Below, piece after piece: positions 1 to 6,312 of a DNA stretch of 6,455 nt. Under the pieces are notes generated by a model. It was given only the letters and a program-made list of their open reading frames with translations, had not been told where the DNA came from and did no database searches. This DNA is from an uncultured Bacillota bacterium (GTDB taxonomy: Bacteria > Bacillota > Clostridia > Peptostreptococcales > Anaerovoracaceae). Both the position numbers and the translations under genes were made by a program. The DNA lies in contig CAMYWZ010000064.1 in NCBI GenBank assembly GCA_947302945.1, positions 1 to 6,455 of the forward strand, in the 5' to 3' direction. How positions within the stretch are numbered: position 1 is the first letter of the stretch; each line of letters opens with the position of its first letter.

Positions 1-163
1 AACGATCAAGGGCGCCGACAGAGCTTAGAACCGCTGGGAGGGGCCCCCGTCAAGGCGCGAGACGTGTCCGACAGACAACCATACGCCGCAGTTATTGTAA
101 TTGTAGTGAACTCAAGGACCGTCCTCGAAGTACGGCGCCAAAAGGACCGTTCCTGTAGTGCCG
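1..163. other. GC-rich tail after ispG, no gene recognised
   Basis: Minus-strand frames are broken by stops and no plausible start of a proS, polC or other gene is seen. One plus-strand frame is open from the edge to a stop at 181-183, but its translation is not recognisable. Two similar near-palindromes, AAGGACCGTCCT (114-125) and AAGGACCGTTCCT (142-154), lie 16 nt apart, and GGGGCCCC occurs at 40-47. On the minus strand the first forms a 7-bp hairpin with a triloop (112-128) and the second is followed by TTTT after only a 4-bp stem, so neither is a convincing intrinsic terminator. Confidence 0.5.
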
Positions 164-1231
164 TTACAGCGAGTTGTTTATGAGGTCCAGGAGGCCTGAG
201 ACGAGCTCGGTCTCGGGGAGCTTCTTTACGACTTTGCCGGAGGCGAAGAGGACGCCTTCCCCTTTGCCGCAGGCGATACCGAAGTCCGATGAGCGGGCTT
301 CGCCGGGGCCGTTCACGACGCAGCCCATGACGGACACGCGCAGGAAGCGTCCTTCCTTCTCGAGCCTTTCGGACAGCGGCGCAAGGCCGTTCTTCACCTG
401 AAGGGCGATGCTCTCAAGATCTACCTCGGTCCGGCCGCAGGTGGGGCATGACACGAGATCTATGCCGGCTCTGCGAACGCCGCAGGCCTTCAGTATCTTC
501 CTTGAGAGAAGCACTTCCTCAACAGGATCCCCGGTGAGCGAGACCCTCATCGTGTCCCCCATTCCTTCTAGCAGCAGAGCGGAAAGCGCAGCGACCGACT
601 TGATCCTTGCGTCTTCACCGACTCCTGCCTCGGTAAGGCCTATGTGCAGCGGAAGATCGCTCTTTTCCGCAAACAGCTTGTGGGCCTTATGGTTCATGGC
701 CACGTCGGAGCACTTAAGGGACACGACTATGTCTTCAAATCCGAAGCTCTGCGCGTACGCTGCAGCGTTAAGCGCGCTTTCGCACATGGCTTCCGCTGTG
801 ACTCCGCCGTATTTCTCTATGAGTTCTTTCTCCAAAGAACCCGAATTCACGCCTATGCGTATTGGTATCCCGGCTGACTTTGCCCTGTCGAGCACGGCTT
901 TTACGCGCTCCTTTGAGCCTATGTTTCCGGGGTTTATCCTGATCTTGTCCGCTCCTGCATCAATAGCAGCGATGGCCAGCCTGTAGTCGAAATGAATATC
1001 CGCAACAAGCGGTACAGGGCTGCTCTTCCTGATCTTCGCAAAAGCCTCGGCAGCCTGCATGTCCGGGACAGTGCAGCGCACGATGTCCGCACCGGCCCCG
1101 GCAAGCGCGTTGATCTGGGCGAGTGTAGCTGAAACGTCCCTGGTATCTGTATTCGTCATCGACTGCACGGATACCGGTGCGCCCCCTCCTATTCTGACTT
1201 TTCCGCAGGATACCTGCCTCGTGGTCCTCAT
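164..1231 (-). CDS. ispG: 4-hydroxy-3-methylbut-2-enyl diphosphate synthase (HMBPP synthase)
   Basis: 355 aa, the usual length of the short bacterial form. Reductively converts MEcPP to HMBPP, the penultimate MEP-pathway step, using a [4Fe-4S] cluster. Seen: N-terminal TIM-barrel portion with IGGGAPVSVQSMTNTDTRD at 14-32, PLVADIHFDYRLA at 74-86, KIRINPGNIG at 96-105 and IPIRIGVNSGSLE at 122-134. The iron-sulfur ligands are Cys262 and Cys265 in SCPTCGR, Cys304 in VMGCVVNGPGE and Glu311 of the same motif; all four are present. The ATG is supported by AGGTGAGG ending 5 nt upstream, a site that includes the TGA stop of rseP. Last recognised gene of the operon. In many Clostridia a proS or polC gene follows; none begins within the window. 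Confidence 0.98.
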   Translation of the reverse strand: MRTTRQVSCGKVRIGGGAPVSVQSMTNTDTRDVSATLAQINALAGAGADIVRCTVPDMQAAEAFAKIRKSSPVPLVADIHFDYRLAIAAIDAGADKIRINPGNIGSKERVKAVLDRAKSAGIPIRIGVNSGSLEKELIEKYGGVTAEAMCESALNAAAYAQSFGFEDIVVSLKCSDVAMNHKAHKLFAEKSDLPLHIGLTEAGVGEDARIKSVAALSALLLEGMGDTMRVSLTGDPVEEVLLSRKILKACGVRRAGIDLVSCPTCGRTEVDLESIALQVKNGLAPLSERLEKEGRFLRVSVMGCVVNGPGEARSSDFGIACGKGEGVLFASGKVVKKLPETELVSGLLDLINNSL

Positions 1232-1238
1232 AAATACC

Positions 1239-2279
1239 TCACCTTATCAGATGTATCACGTCTTTAGCCATCAGCACTACCATCAGGCCGAGAAGCAGTA
1301 TCATGAACACGTTGTTGATGATCGCTTCTGCTTTGGCAGAAAGCTTTCCGCGGGAGATGACTCTGATCAGCACGAAGAGTATGCGCCCTCCGTCCAGCCC
1401 CGGGATCGGAAGCAGGTTCATGAAGCCGAGATTGACGCTGACGAGAGCTATCAGGTAAATGACTGTGATCAGCCCGTACTGCACCGCGTATTCGCCGGAG
1501 ACAGCAACTATCTGCACTATGCTTCCCACCTCGTCGGAACTGGCCTGGCCATGGAAGAGTCTCACGAAGAAATCCCTCAGTGCTCTTATCATGGTGGTGC
1601 ATTCTGAAAGCGCGGACTTGAACGCCTTGCCCGGCGAATGCACTATCGTGGACACTATTCCTATGACCTTCCTGCCCTGCTCGTTCGTATATGTCGGAAC
1701 GCTTCTGATCTCTATCTCTTTGCCGTCTCTTCTTACGGTGACGTCTATGGTGTCCCCTTCGGAAGACGAAATGGCTTCGGTGATATCGATCCAGTCATCG
1801 TAATAGGTGCCGTTGATGCCTATGATCTCATCCCCGGCGAGTATTCCGGCCTTCTGGGCCGGCGCTCCGTCCACCACTTCCGACAGTACCGGTGAATAGC
1901 TTCCGGTGAAGGTGAAGATCACTGTGAAGATCAGTATTCCTATGACGATGTTGTTGAAGGATCCTGCCAGAAGCACAGGGATCTGCTTGTGTGCCGGCTG
2001 CAGGAAAAAGCTTTGCGGATCCGGCTTCTTCGGGTTGCCGTCTTCGTCCTTTTCGTCCGGGCTTTCGCCTTCAAAAGCGCAGTAGCCCCCGAGAGGGATG
2101 GCCCTGAACGAATACTGAAGATCGCCCTTCTTTTTGCTCCAGAGGAGCGGTCCCATGCCGACGGAGAATTCGTTGATCTTAAAACCAAGAAGTCTTCCCA
2201 CTGAAAAGTGTCCGAACTCGTGGCCCACCACCAGCAGCATGAAGCATATCAAAGCTAAAACTATACCGATTATTTTCAT
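1239..2279 (-). CDS. rseP: RseP/RasP-type site-2 zinc metalloprotease (M50B)
   Basis: 346 aa polytopic membrane protease that cleaves transmembrane helices within the bilayer. In Gram-positive relatives (RasP) substrates include anti-sigma factors and remnant signal peptides; the substrate here is unknown. Seen: a first membrane helix carrying the zinc site HEFGH at 20-24, FSVGMGP at 38-44, IPLGGY at 61-66, a second helix near 98-125, one PDZ domain at about 127-195 with GAPAQKAGILAGD at 138-150, a third helix near 266-290 ending in NLLPIPGLDGGR at 288-299 (third zinc ligand Asp296), and a last helix near 322-338. The usual GPxxN motif after helix 2 appears as GSFNN (106-110), with serine for proline. 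Starts 8 nt after the dxr stop. The sequence before ATG is AT-rich with no Shine-Dalgarno. Confidence 0.96.
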   Translation of the reverse strand: MKIIGIVLALICFMLLVVGHEFGHFSVGRLLGFKINEFSVGMGPLLWSKKKGDLQYSFRAIPLGGYCAFEGESPDEKDEDGNPKKPDPQSFFLQPAHKQIPVLLAGSFNNIVIGILIFTVIFTFTGSYSPVLSEVVDGAPAQKAGILAGDEIIGINGTYYDDWIDITEAISSSEGDTIDVTVRRDGKEIEIRSVPTYTNEQGRKVIGIVSTIVHSPGKAFKSALSECTTMIRALRDFFVRLFHGQASSDEVGSIVQIVAVSGEYAVQYGLITVIYLIALVSVNLGFMNLLPIPGLDGGRILFVLIRVISRGKLSAKAEAIINNVFMILLLGLMVVLMAKDVIHLIR

Positions 2280-2287
2280 AATATTGA

Positions 2288-3439
2288 TTATGTTAACTTA
2301 TCTATGAGTGTGCGGACAGACTCTCTTGCGGTCCGTTCCGCTCCGAAAATATCCTCTGTTTCCCTGATCTTAACAGCTTTGTGCATGTCCAGCGCGTATT
2401 CCACGCAGTCCGCTATCTGTATGAAGCTGATCTTATCCGCGAGGAATGCGGCAACAGCCTCCTCGTTCGCGGCGTTGAGCACTATTGGATAGCTGCCGCC
2501 CTGCTCTATCGCCCTGTACGCGAGCGCCAGGCAGCGGAATACAGAAAGATCCGGCTTTTCAAATGTGAACGTGCCCATCTCAAAGAAGCTGAACTTCTTT
2601 CCAGGGCTTTCCAGCCTTTCGGGGAAAGACAGCGCGTACGCGATAGGAAGCCTCATGTCCGGGGCTCCGATCTGAGCGATTATGCTTCCGTCAGCAAACT
2701 CTACGGCAGAGTGCACAGCGCTCTGCGGGTGCACCACGACTTCTATGTCTTTTGCGGGAACTCCGAAGAGCCACGAAGCCTCTATGACCTCGAGCCCCTT
2801 GTTCATCATCGTGGCCGAATCTATCGTTATCTTGGCGCCCATGGACCAGTTGGGGTGTTTCAGCGCCTGGGCTTTGGTGACCCCGGCCAGCTGCTCAGCC
2901 GTATATCCTCTGAAAGGCCCGCCGGACGCGGTAAGTATTATCTTTTTCAGCGGGTTGCCGTCTGAAGCCCTCAGCGCCTGGAAAATGGCGGAATGTTCGC
3001 TGTCCACGGGAAGGAACTGCACGCCGTGCTCCTTTACGGCATCCATTATAAGCGCTCCGCCGGCTACTAAAGTCTCCTTGTTGGCAAAGGCTATGTCCTT
3101 TCCTGCTTTGATAGCTGCCAGCGTGGGTTCTATGCCCATCATCCCCAGGAGCGCGCCGACGACCATCTGCGCGTCGCATCCTGCGGCAAGTTCCTTAAGG
3201 CCCTGCCTGCCGTAAACGAATTCCGTACCGGGGAACTTCGCGGAAAGCTCAAGTGCGTCCTTTTCATCAGAAACACATGCGGCCCTCGGAGAAAACTCAG
3301 CTAGCTGCTTTTCAAAAAGCTGAATATTATGACCGCAGCTTAAGGCGGTCACATCAAACTTTTCCGGATTCTGTTTTACGACGTCGAGGGTCTGCGTTCC
3401 TATGGAACCCGTAGACCCCAGGACTGCGATCTTTTTCAT
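2288..3439 (-). CDS. dxr: 1-deoxy-D-xylulose 5-phosphate reductoisomerase
   Basis: 383 aa from this start, matching the family's usual ~380-400. Catalyses the NADPH-dependent rearrangement and reduction of DXP to MEP, the first committed step of the non-mevalonate isoprenoid pathway, and is the target of fosmidomycin. Seen: NADPH-binding GSTGSIG at 8-14, AFANKETLV at 117-125, metal-binding DSEH at 146-149 (Asp146, Glu148), SGGPFRG at 172-178, KHPNWSMG at 194-201 with His195, and MNKGLEVIEA at 212-221 with Glu217 as the third metal ligand. The frame remains open upstream to 3826, but that stretch is antisense-like, out-of-phase reading of cdsA; the ATG at 3439 is the one that starts directly on the Rossmann strand. 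It overlaps the cdsA stop by 4 nt (ATGA). No purine-rich ribosome binding site precedes it, so coupling to cdsA probably drives its translation. Confidence 0.98.
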   Translation of the reverse strand: MKKIAVLGSTGSIGTQTLDVVKQNPEKFDVTALSCGHNIQLFEKQLAEFSPRAACVSDEKDALELSAKFPGTEFVYGRQGLKELAAGCDAQMVVGALLGMMGIEPTLAAIKAGKDIAFANKETLVAGGALIMDAVKEHGVQFLPVDSEHSAIFQALRASDGNPLKKIILTASGGPFRGYTAEQLAGVTKAQALKHPNWSMGAKITIDSATMMNKGLEVIEASWLFGVPAKDIEVVVHPQSAVHSAVEFADGSIIAQIGAPDMRLPIAYALSFPERLESPGKKFSFFEMGTFTFEKPDLSVFRCLALAYRAIEQGGSYPIVLNAANEEAVAAFLADKISFIQIADCVEYALDMHKAVKIRETEDIFGAERTARESVRTLIDKLT

Positions 3440-4248
3440 GGCTTTATGAAGATCAGTATGTAGTAGTAGATGAACGGCGCGACGAGCAGCACGCTGTCGA
3501 ACCTGTCCATGATTCCGCCGTGTCCGGGTATCAGATTGCCGTAATCCTTGATGCCCATCTTGCGCTTGAAGGCGGACGCGATAAGATCTCCGGCCATACC
3601 GAACAGCGCGCCGAAGAAGCCTATCACCAGGCAGTGCAGCCATATCTCCTTGTAGAAAATGAGGCCGAAAATGCCGCAGCAGAGCATACTTCCGATGATG
3701 CCGCCCGCAGCGCCTTCCCAGGTCTTTTTGGGGCTGATGACGGGCGCCATCTTGTGCTTTCCTATGAAGACTCCTGTAAAGTACGCGAAGGTGTCCGAAC
3801 CGGAAGCCGCAAGGACCACGAGCCATATCATGCTGGTATATTTGTCAATGCCCTCGATGAAAACCAGGTGCACGTTGAAATACGCTATGTAAAGAAGCCC
3901 CAGGCTGGTTATCGGGCCGTCGAGTATGTTGTGGTCTTCCCTTATGAGTGTCATGACTAGCCCAAGGAACACCGACCCGAAGACCCACAGCTGGAGTATG
4001 TGCGTATAAGTGGAAGCCGCAAGAGCAGTGAATTCCCCGAAGAAAACTATGATATACAGCGCGGCGAGCATCCCGAAAGCCCACAGGCGGCCGGCCTTTA
4101 CGCCTATCTTCTCGTAACCCTTGTAGAATTCGTACATCCCTATCGCCGACACGACAAAACAGAACACCATGAACGGTATCCCTCCGAGTATGAGGAATAC
4201 TATCACGGGCACTATCATTATCAAGGCTGAAATGATGCGCGTCTTCAT
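3436..4248 (-). CDS. cdsA: Phosphatidate cytidylyltransferase (CDP-diacylglycerol synthase)
   Basis: 270 aa integral membrane enzyme that converts phosphatidic acid and CTP to CDP-diacylglycerol, the branch point for phosphatidylglycerol, cardiolipin and phosphatidylserine synthesis. Several hydrophobic segments are visible (about 5-35, 57-75, 85-101, 112-132, 139-161, 182-199, 204-225 and 252-268). The C-terminal family signature runs from Ser225 to Asp251: SAFKRK, then KDYGNLIPGHGG, then MDRFD. The upstream SDTFAYFTG (151-159) and ISPKKTWEG (171-179) motifs are also intact. The start is supported by GGAGG (4255-4259) at a 6-nt spacing, lying inside the end of uppS. Both ends are translationally coupled: the ATG overlaps the uppS TGA and the cdsA TGA overlaps the dxr ATG. 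Confidence 0.97.
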   Translation of the reverse strand: MKTRIISALIMIVPVIVFLILGGIPFMVFCFVVSAIGMYEFYKGYEKIGVKAGRLWAFGMLAALYIIVFFGEFTALAASTYTHILQLWVFGSVFLGLVMTLIREDHNILDGPITSLGLLYIAYFNVHLVFIEGIDKYTSMIWLVVLAASGSDTFAYFTGVFIGKHKMAPVISPKKTWEGAAGGIIGSMLCCGIFGLIFYKEIWLHCLVIGFFGALFGMAGDLIASAFKRKMGIKDYGNLIPGHGGIMDRFDSVLLVAPFIYYYILIFIKP

Positions 4249-4955
4249 TTATGGCCTCCGAAGCGGCGGTCCCTCTTCTGGAACTCGACGATGCATTTTT
4301 CGTACTCGTCCGGTGTGAAATCCGGCCAGTATACCGGCGTCAGTACTATTTCGGAATACGCGGACTGCCAGGTAAGAAAGTTGGAGAGCCTGTTTTCTCC
4401 GCTGGTGCGGATGATGACTTCCGGATCCGGCATGCCGGCTGTATAAAGGTGTGCTGCGAATGTCTCTTCGCTTACCTGGTCTGCGCCTTCTGCAAGCAGC
4501 TCGCCAACTGCCTTTAGTATTTCGGCGCGGCCTCCGTAATTCAGGGCAATGTTAAAATTCAGCCCCGTGTTGTTTTCGGTGCTCGATATCAGGACCTTAA
4601 GGCTGTCCTTCGACTCCTGAGGGACCGAAAGGTCGTCCCAGTTTCCGAGGATATTGACCCGCACGTTGTTTTCGCAAAGCTCCTTAAGCTCGGTCTGGAC
4701 GTACTTTACGACGAGCTTGAATATCCCCGAGACTTCGTCCTTGGGACGTTTCCAGTTCTCGGTGGAAAAAGCGTAGACCGTAAGGTATTTGACGCCCAGT
4801 CTCTGCGAATGGCGGACTATCTCCCTGAGGGACTCGAGTCCGGCCCTGTGCCCCTGGACGCGGAGCATTCCCCTCTCCTTCGCCCAGCGGCCGTTGCCGT
4901 CCATTATGATCGCCACATGCTGTGGCATCCTTGTAAGGTCAAGATCTTCCCTCAA
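4245..4955 (-). CDS. uppS: Undecaprenyl diphosphate synthase (cis-prenyltransferase), TTG start
   Basis: 236 aa. Condenses isopentenyl diphosphate onto farnesyl diphosphate in cis to make the C55 lipid carrier used for peptidoglycan and other wall polymers; acts at the inner face of the membrane. Motifs seen: MDGNGRWA at 18-25 with catalytic/metal Asp19, His36 and Arg39 in GHRAG, FSTENWKRP at 63-71, ALNYGGR at 137-143, and the C-terminal IIRTSGENRLSNFL at 181-194 followed by WQSAYSE (Glu202, the probable second metal ligand). The TTG start is chosen because GGAG lies 9 nt before it, while the alternative ATG at residue 10 has AAGG touching it and no well-spaced site. It begins 3 nt after the frr stop and its last 4 nt overlap cdsA (ATGA). 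Confidence 0.97.
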   Translation of the reverse strand: MREDLDLTRMPQHVAIIMDGNGRWAKERGMLRVQGHRAGLESLREIVRHSQRLGVKYLTVYAFSTENWKRPKDEVSGIFKLVVKYVQTELKELCENNVRVNILGNWDDLSVPQESKDSLKVLISSTENNTGLNFNIALNYGGRAEILKAVGELLAEGADQVSEETFAAHLYTAGMPDPEVIIRTSGENRLSNFLTWQSAYSEIVLTPVYWPDFTPDEYEKCIVEFQKRDRRFGGHK

Positions 4956-4958
4956 GAC

Positions 4959-5480
4959 TCAGATCTCCATGATCTCCTTGTCTTTGGCTGCGATGATCTG
5001 GTCGATGTCCTTCATGCACTTGTCGGTCATCTTCTGGATCTCGTCGAGGTCTTTCTTTACGTCGTCTTCAGTGAGGTCTCCGGCCTTTTCAGCTTTTTTG
5101 ATCTGCTCGTTGGCCTCGCGCCTGCAGTTTCTGACCGCGACCTTGGATTCCTCTCCCATCTTCTTGATGAGTTTTGTAAGGTCCTTTCTGCGCTCCTCGG
5201 TGAGGGGCGGGATGACGAGGCGGATGTTCCTGCCGTCGTTGGTCGGGTTGATGCCGAGGTTTGACATCTGGATGGCCTTCTCGATGTTCTTGAGGCTCTT
5301 GGGGTCGAACGGGATGATCATAAGAGTCCTGGGATCGGGGACCTGGATGTTGGACAGGTTCTTGACCGGGGTCTGGACTCCGTAATAATCTACGGTTATC
5401 TGGTCCAGAAGCGCAGCGTTGGCCCTTCCGGCTCTGACAGTATTGAGATCTTCCTTAAGTACGCTGATGGTCTTGGCCAT
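4959..5480 (-). CDS. frr: Ribosome recycling factor (N-terminus probably longer than the first ATG allows)
   Basis: RRF works with EF-G to split the post-termination ribosome into subunits. From the first in-frame ATG the protein is 173 aa; the family is usually about 185. Clear family motifs: VRAGRAN at 15-21, YYGVQTP at 33-39, LTEERRKDL at 93-101 and VAVRNCRREAN at 114-124 in the long helical domain I. Upstream of this ATG the frame stays open and encodes residues KSTAQETNKEK, which look like the normal first half of RRF helix 1. Adding the 11 codons back to 5513 gives 184 aa, the expected length. At 5513 the codon is AAG, not ATG, yet AAGGAGG lies exactly 6 nt upstream of it. The ATG given here is preceded only by weak purines (GAGAAG). 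The coordinates given are the conservative canonical start; the true start is probably 5513. Identity is certain, the start is not. Confidence 0.95.
   Translation of the reverse strand: MAKTISVLKEDLNTVRAGRANAALLDQITVDYYGVQTPVKNLSNIQVPDPRTLMIIPFDPKSLKNIEKAIQMSNLGINPTNDGRNIRLVIPPLTEERRKDLTKLIKKMGEESKVAVRNCRREANEQIKKAEKAGDLTEDDVKKDLDEIQKMTDKCMKDIDQIIAAKDKEIMEI
4965..4968 (-). promoter_or_regulatory. uppS: Shine-Dalgarno that selects the TTG start of uppS
   Basis: GGAG lies inside the last codons of frr, with a 9-nt spacer that contains the frr TGA and ends at TTG (4955-4953). Because ribosomes finishing frr stop within this spacer, uppS is probably translationally coupled to frr. Confidence 0.6.
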
Positions 5481-5510
5481 CTTCTCTTTGTTGGTTTCCT
5501 GTGCTGTGCT

Positions 5511-5526
5511 CTTGTGTATCCTCCTT
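5511..5526 (-). promoter_or_regulatory. frr: Strong Shine-Dalgarno of frr, placed 6 nt before an AAG codon
   Basis: On the minus strand AAGGAGG (5526-5520) is followed by ATACAC and then AAG (5513-5511). The AAG is in frame with frr. The distance to the first in-frame ATG at 5480 is 39 nt, far too long for this site to serve it. ATG, GTG and TTG are all absent in frame between the site and 5480; the only other near-cognate codon is an ATA directly abutting the AAGGAGG with no spacer. Whatever the real initiator is, this ribosome binding site argues that translation starts near 5513. Confidence 0.7.
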
Positions 5527-5531
5527 GACTG

Positions 5532-6233
5532 TTAGTAGACTATGGTTCCTATCTCTTCTCCGGCGCAGGCACGGATGATGCCGTTGGGCTCCGCAAGGCC
5601 GAAGACGTGTATCTTCATGCCGTTGTCGCGGCAAAGCGACGCGGCTGTAGAATCCATTACCTTGAGGTCTTTTTCAAGGACCTCGCTGTGAGTGATCTTG
5701 GTGTATTTCTTTGCGTTCGGGTTCTTCGCGGGATCCGAGTCGTAGACTGCGTCCACGTTCTTGGCCAGCAGTATGACGTCCGCCTGGATCTCTATTGCCC
5801 TGAGCGCTGCTCCCGTGTCCGTGCTGAAGAACGGATGGCCGGTGCCGCCTGTAAAGATGACTACTGTGCCGGCTTCAAGCAGTTCTCTGGCGCCTTTGAC
5901 GGTGAACTCTTCGCATATCGACGCTATTTCGAAGGCTGCCATGACTTCCGCCGGTATTCCTGCAGCCCTTAATGCGTCCGCGAGAGCCAGGCCGTTCATG
6001 CATGTCGCGAGCATGCCGATCTGATCCGCAGTTGCCCTGTCCATGTTTTCGGATGTCCTGCCGCGCCAGAAGTTTCCGCCGCCGACGACCATGCCTACCT
6101 GGACTCCCATCGCAAGCAGCTGCTTTACCTCTTCTGCTACGACAGCAAGCTTGTCCGGGTCTATTCCTGTGCCGTTTTTGGATATCGCCTCGCCGCTCAC
6201 CTTCAGCAGCACTCTCTTATATTTTGCTTCCAT
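5532..6233 (-). CDS. pyrH: UMP kinase (uridylate kinase)
   Basis: 233 aa, close to the usual ~240. The enzyme phosphorylates UMP to UDP with ATP in the cytoplasm and belongs to the bacterial amino-acid-kinase-fold family, unrelated to eukaryotic UMP/CMP kinases. Seen in the protein: an N-terminal LLKVSGE strand with Lys11, the glycine-rich GGGNFWRG at 51-58, DRATAD at 65-70, MLAT at 74-77, the FTGGTGHPFFSTDT segment at 127-140, KNVDAVYDSDP near 158-168 (nucleotide-binding region) and VMDSTAASLCRDN near 192-204. The ATG is preceded by GAGG (6241-6244) at a 7-nt spacing, which supports this start. It is the first gene of the operon; the TAA stop lies 5 nt before the AAGGAGG that belongs to frr. 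The family is usually activated by GTP and inhibited by UTP; that is family knowledge, not visible here. Confidence 0.98.
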   Translation of the reverse strand: MEAKYKRVLLKVSGEAISKNGTGIDPDKLAVVAEEVKQLLAMGVQVGMVVGGGNFWRGRTSENMDRATADQIGMLATCMNGLALADALRAAGIPAEVMAAFEIASICEEFTVKGARELLEAGTVVIFTGGTGHPFFSTDTGAALRAIEIQADVILLAKNVDAVYDSDPAKNPNAKKYTKITHSEVLEKDLKVMDSTAASLCRDNGMKIHVFGLAEPNGIIRACAGEEIGTIVY

Positions 6234-6252
6234 GTGTTTTCCTCACAACAAA

Positions 6253-6295
6253 ACGAGTATTCTTCCAAAATGATATATTACCATAGAATACTCGT
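6253..6295. repeat. Perfect 11-bp inverted repeat upstream of pyrH
   Basis: ACGAGTATTCT (6253-6263) and AGAATACTCGT (6285-6295) are exact reverse complements separated by a 21-nt AT-rich loop (6264-6284). The arms bracket the candidate -10 element. On the minus strand the second arm runs into CGTTTTGTTGTG, a modest U-rich stretch, directly before the pyrH Shine-Dalgarno (6241-6244). It could be a regulator's operator, a hairpin of an attenuator or weak terminator, or the end of an older inserted element. No choice can be made from sequence alone. Confidence 0.7.
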
Positions 6296-6304
6296 CTAAC
6301 GCAA
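6275..6304 (-). promoter_or_regulatory. Candidate promoter of the pyrH operon
   Basis: On the minus strand TTGCGT (6304-6299) and TAATAT (6280-6275) are separated by 18 nt, and TGG directly precedes the TAATAT, giving an extended -10 (TGn). Matches to the sigma-70/sigma-A consensus are partial (about 3/6 and 4/6). The region is distinctly AT-rich compared with its surroundings and lies 42 nt or more upstream of the pyrH ATG. Assignment is by eye; no other pair nearby is better. Confidence 0.35.
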
Positions 6305-6312
6305 ATAGTTTT

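Noticed and set aside
106..110. GSFNN instead of GPxxN in RseP as a sign of inactivation (residue numbers of RseP)
   Set aside because: The zinc ligands HEFGH and LDGG are intact and this loop varies among Gram-positive homologues, so loss of activity is not indicated.
112..158. Intrinsic terminator after ispG
   Set aside because: The stem followed by TTTT is only 4 bp, and the 7-bp hairpin next to it lacks a U-run. Termination here is not supported.
408..986. 192-codon plus-strand open frame opposite ispG
   Set aside because: Antisense to a fully conserved gene, with no homology recognised and no ribosome binding site. Long antisense frames are expected with this codon use.
3440..3826. N-terminal extension of dxr by 129 codons (same frame, open to 3826)
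   Set aside because: It lies wholly inside cdsA in another frame, reads as low-complexity arginine-rich sequence, and Dxr already has its normal length and Rossmann start from the ATG at 3439.
4789..5385. 198-codon plus-strand open frame opposite frr and uppS
   Set aside because: It spans the junction of two conserved genes on the other strand and its Ser/Leu/Arg-rich translation is a typical shadow.
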